NCBI GenBank assembly: GCA_019454665.1
Contig: JACFNW010000051.1
Location: 1 to 9,543, forward strand
Direction: 5' to 3'
Origin: Fimbriimonadaceae bacterium
GTDB lineage: Bacteria; Armatimonadota; Fimbriimonadia; Fimbriimonadales; Fimbriimonadaceae
DNA length: 9,543 nt
Translations under genes and position numbers: made by a program
In this document: one piece after another, positions 9,475 to 9,543 of the stretch
Layout of the letters: the number at the start of each line of letters is the position of its first letter
Numbering within the stretch: the stretch's first letter is position 1
Notes under the pieces: model-generated
Told to the model about the DNA's origin: nothing
Databases searched by the model: none
Seen by the model: the letters and a program-made list of their open reading frames with translations, nothing else

Positions 9475-9496
9475 CTCCAGAGCCCCCGGTTTGGGC

Positions 9497-9516
9497 GGAC
9501 CCGACGGAGCGGGTCC
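9497..9516. repeat. Hairpin within tandem unit 2
   Basis: Identical copy of the 9455-9474 hairpin, displaced by exactly 42 bp: same arms, same loop. A third is expected just past the window edge, since the partial third unit stops inside its first arm (GGACC). Confidence 0.85.
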
Positions 9517-9543
9517 CTCCAGAGCCCCCGGTTTGGGCGGACC

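Larger units (their letters stand above)
9447..9543. repeat. Tandem 42-bp repeat, at least 2.3 copies, running off the right edge
   Basis: Copy 1 is at 9447-9488, copy 2 at 9489-9530 (identical), and a partial third at 9531-9543 matches over its 13 visible bases. The unit starts GTTTGGGCGGACCCG and ends CCTCCAGAGCCCCCG, about 76% GC. Each complete unit holds a perfect hairpin with arms GGACCCG and CGGGTCC and loop ACGGAG (9455-9474 and 9497-9516). The period is a multiple of three, and the unit has no stop codon in any of the six reading frames. In the dnaE2 frame it encodes GGTRSVGSAQTGGS repeated. Total copy number is unknown because the window ends inside it. Confidence 0.95.

Noticed and set aside
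9447..9543. CRISPR array
   Set aside because: The 42-bp copies are directly adjacent with no spacers between them, so this is a simple tandem repeat.

Overview
This is a GC-rich bacterial chromosomal window. It holds mostly housekeeping genes plus one mutagenic-type DNA polymerase gene that runs into a repeat array at the right edge. The lineage hint comes from the prepilin-like protein (short N-terminus, FTLIELLVV segment, a following AQAKESAKR..CISNLRQ-type stretch and an Asp run). That style is abundant in Armatimonadota (Fimbriimonas-like), Planctomycetota and Verrucomicrobiota. Armatimonadota is my best guess, from pattern recognition only.

Layout. Left end, minus strand: tRNA-Gly(CCC), then a four-helix membrane protein of unknown function, then the N-terminal part of a secreted DUF1080 (3-keto-disaccharide hydrolase domain) protein cut by the window edge. 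Centre-left, plus strand: a GTG-start type II pseudopilin / type IV prepilin-like protein, divergent from the tRNA, followed by ligA (NAD+-dependent DNA ligase). Convergent with ligA, on the minus strand and in transcription order: dnaE2-like polymerase, acpP, fabF and a XerC/XerD-type tyrosine recombinase. fabF abuts acpP with no gap, and the recombinase starts 1 nt after the fabF stop, so these three look like one transcription unit.

Right end. Homology to the PHP domain of the polymerase extends about 73 codons upstream of the only available in-frame start codon (GTG at 9190) and reaches about 9409. No ATG, GTG or TTG occurs in that frame between there and the window edge. Immediately upstream lie an 8-bp perfect hairpin and a tandem array of 42-bp units (at least 2.3 copies). 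Each complete unit carries a perfect 7-bp hairpin and has no stop codon in any of the six frames. How the polymerase begins (translated repeats, frameshift or displaced start) is the main open question here.

Functional links: ACP and FabF act together in fatty acid elongation. LigA, the Xer-type recombinase and the C-family polymerase all act in DNA maintenance, but nothing in the sequence shows that they are co-regulated. I found no CRISPR array, insertion sequence, toxin-antitoxin pair or defence island, and no clear new multigene system.
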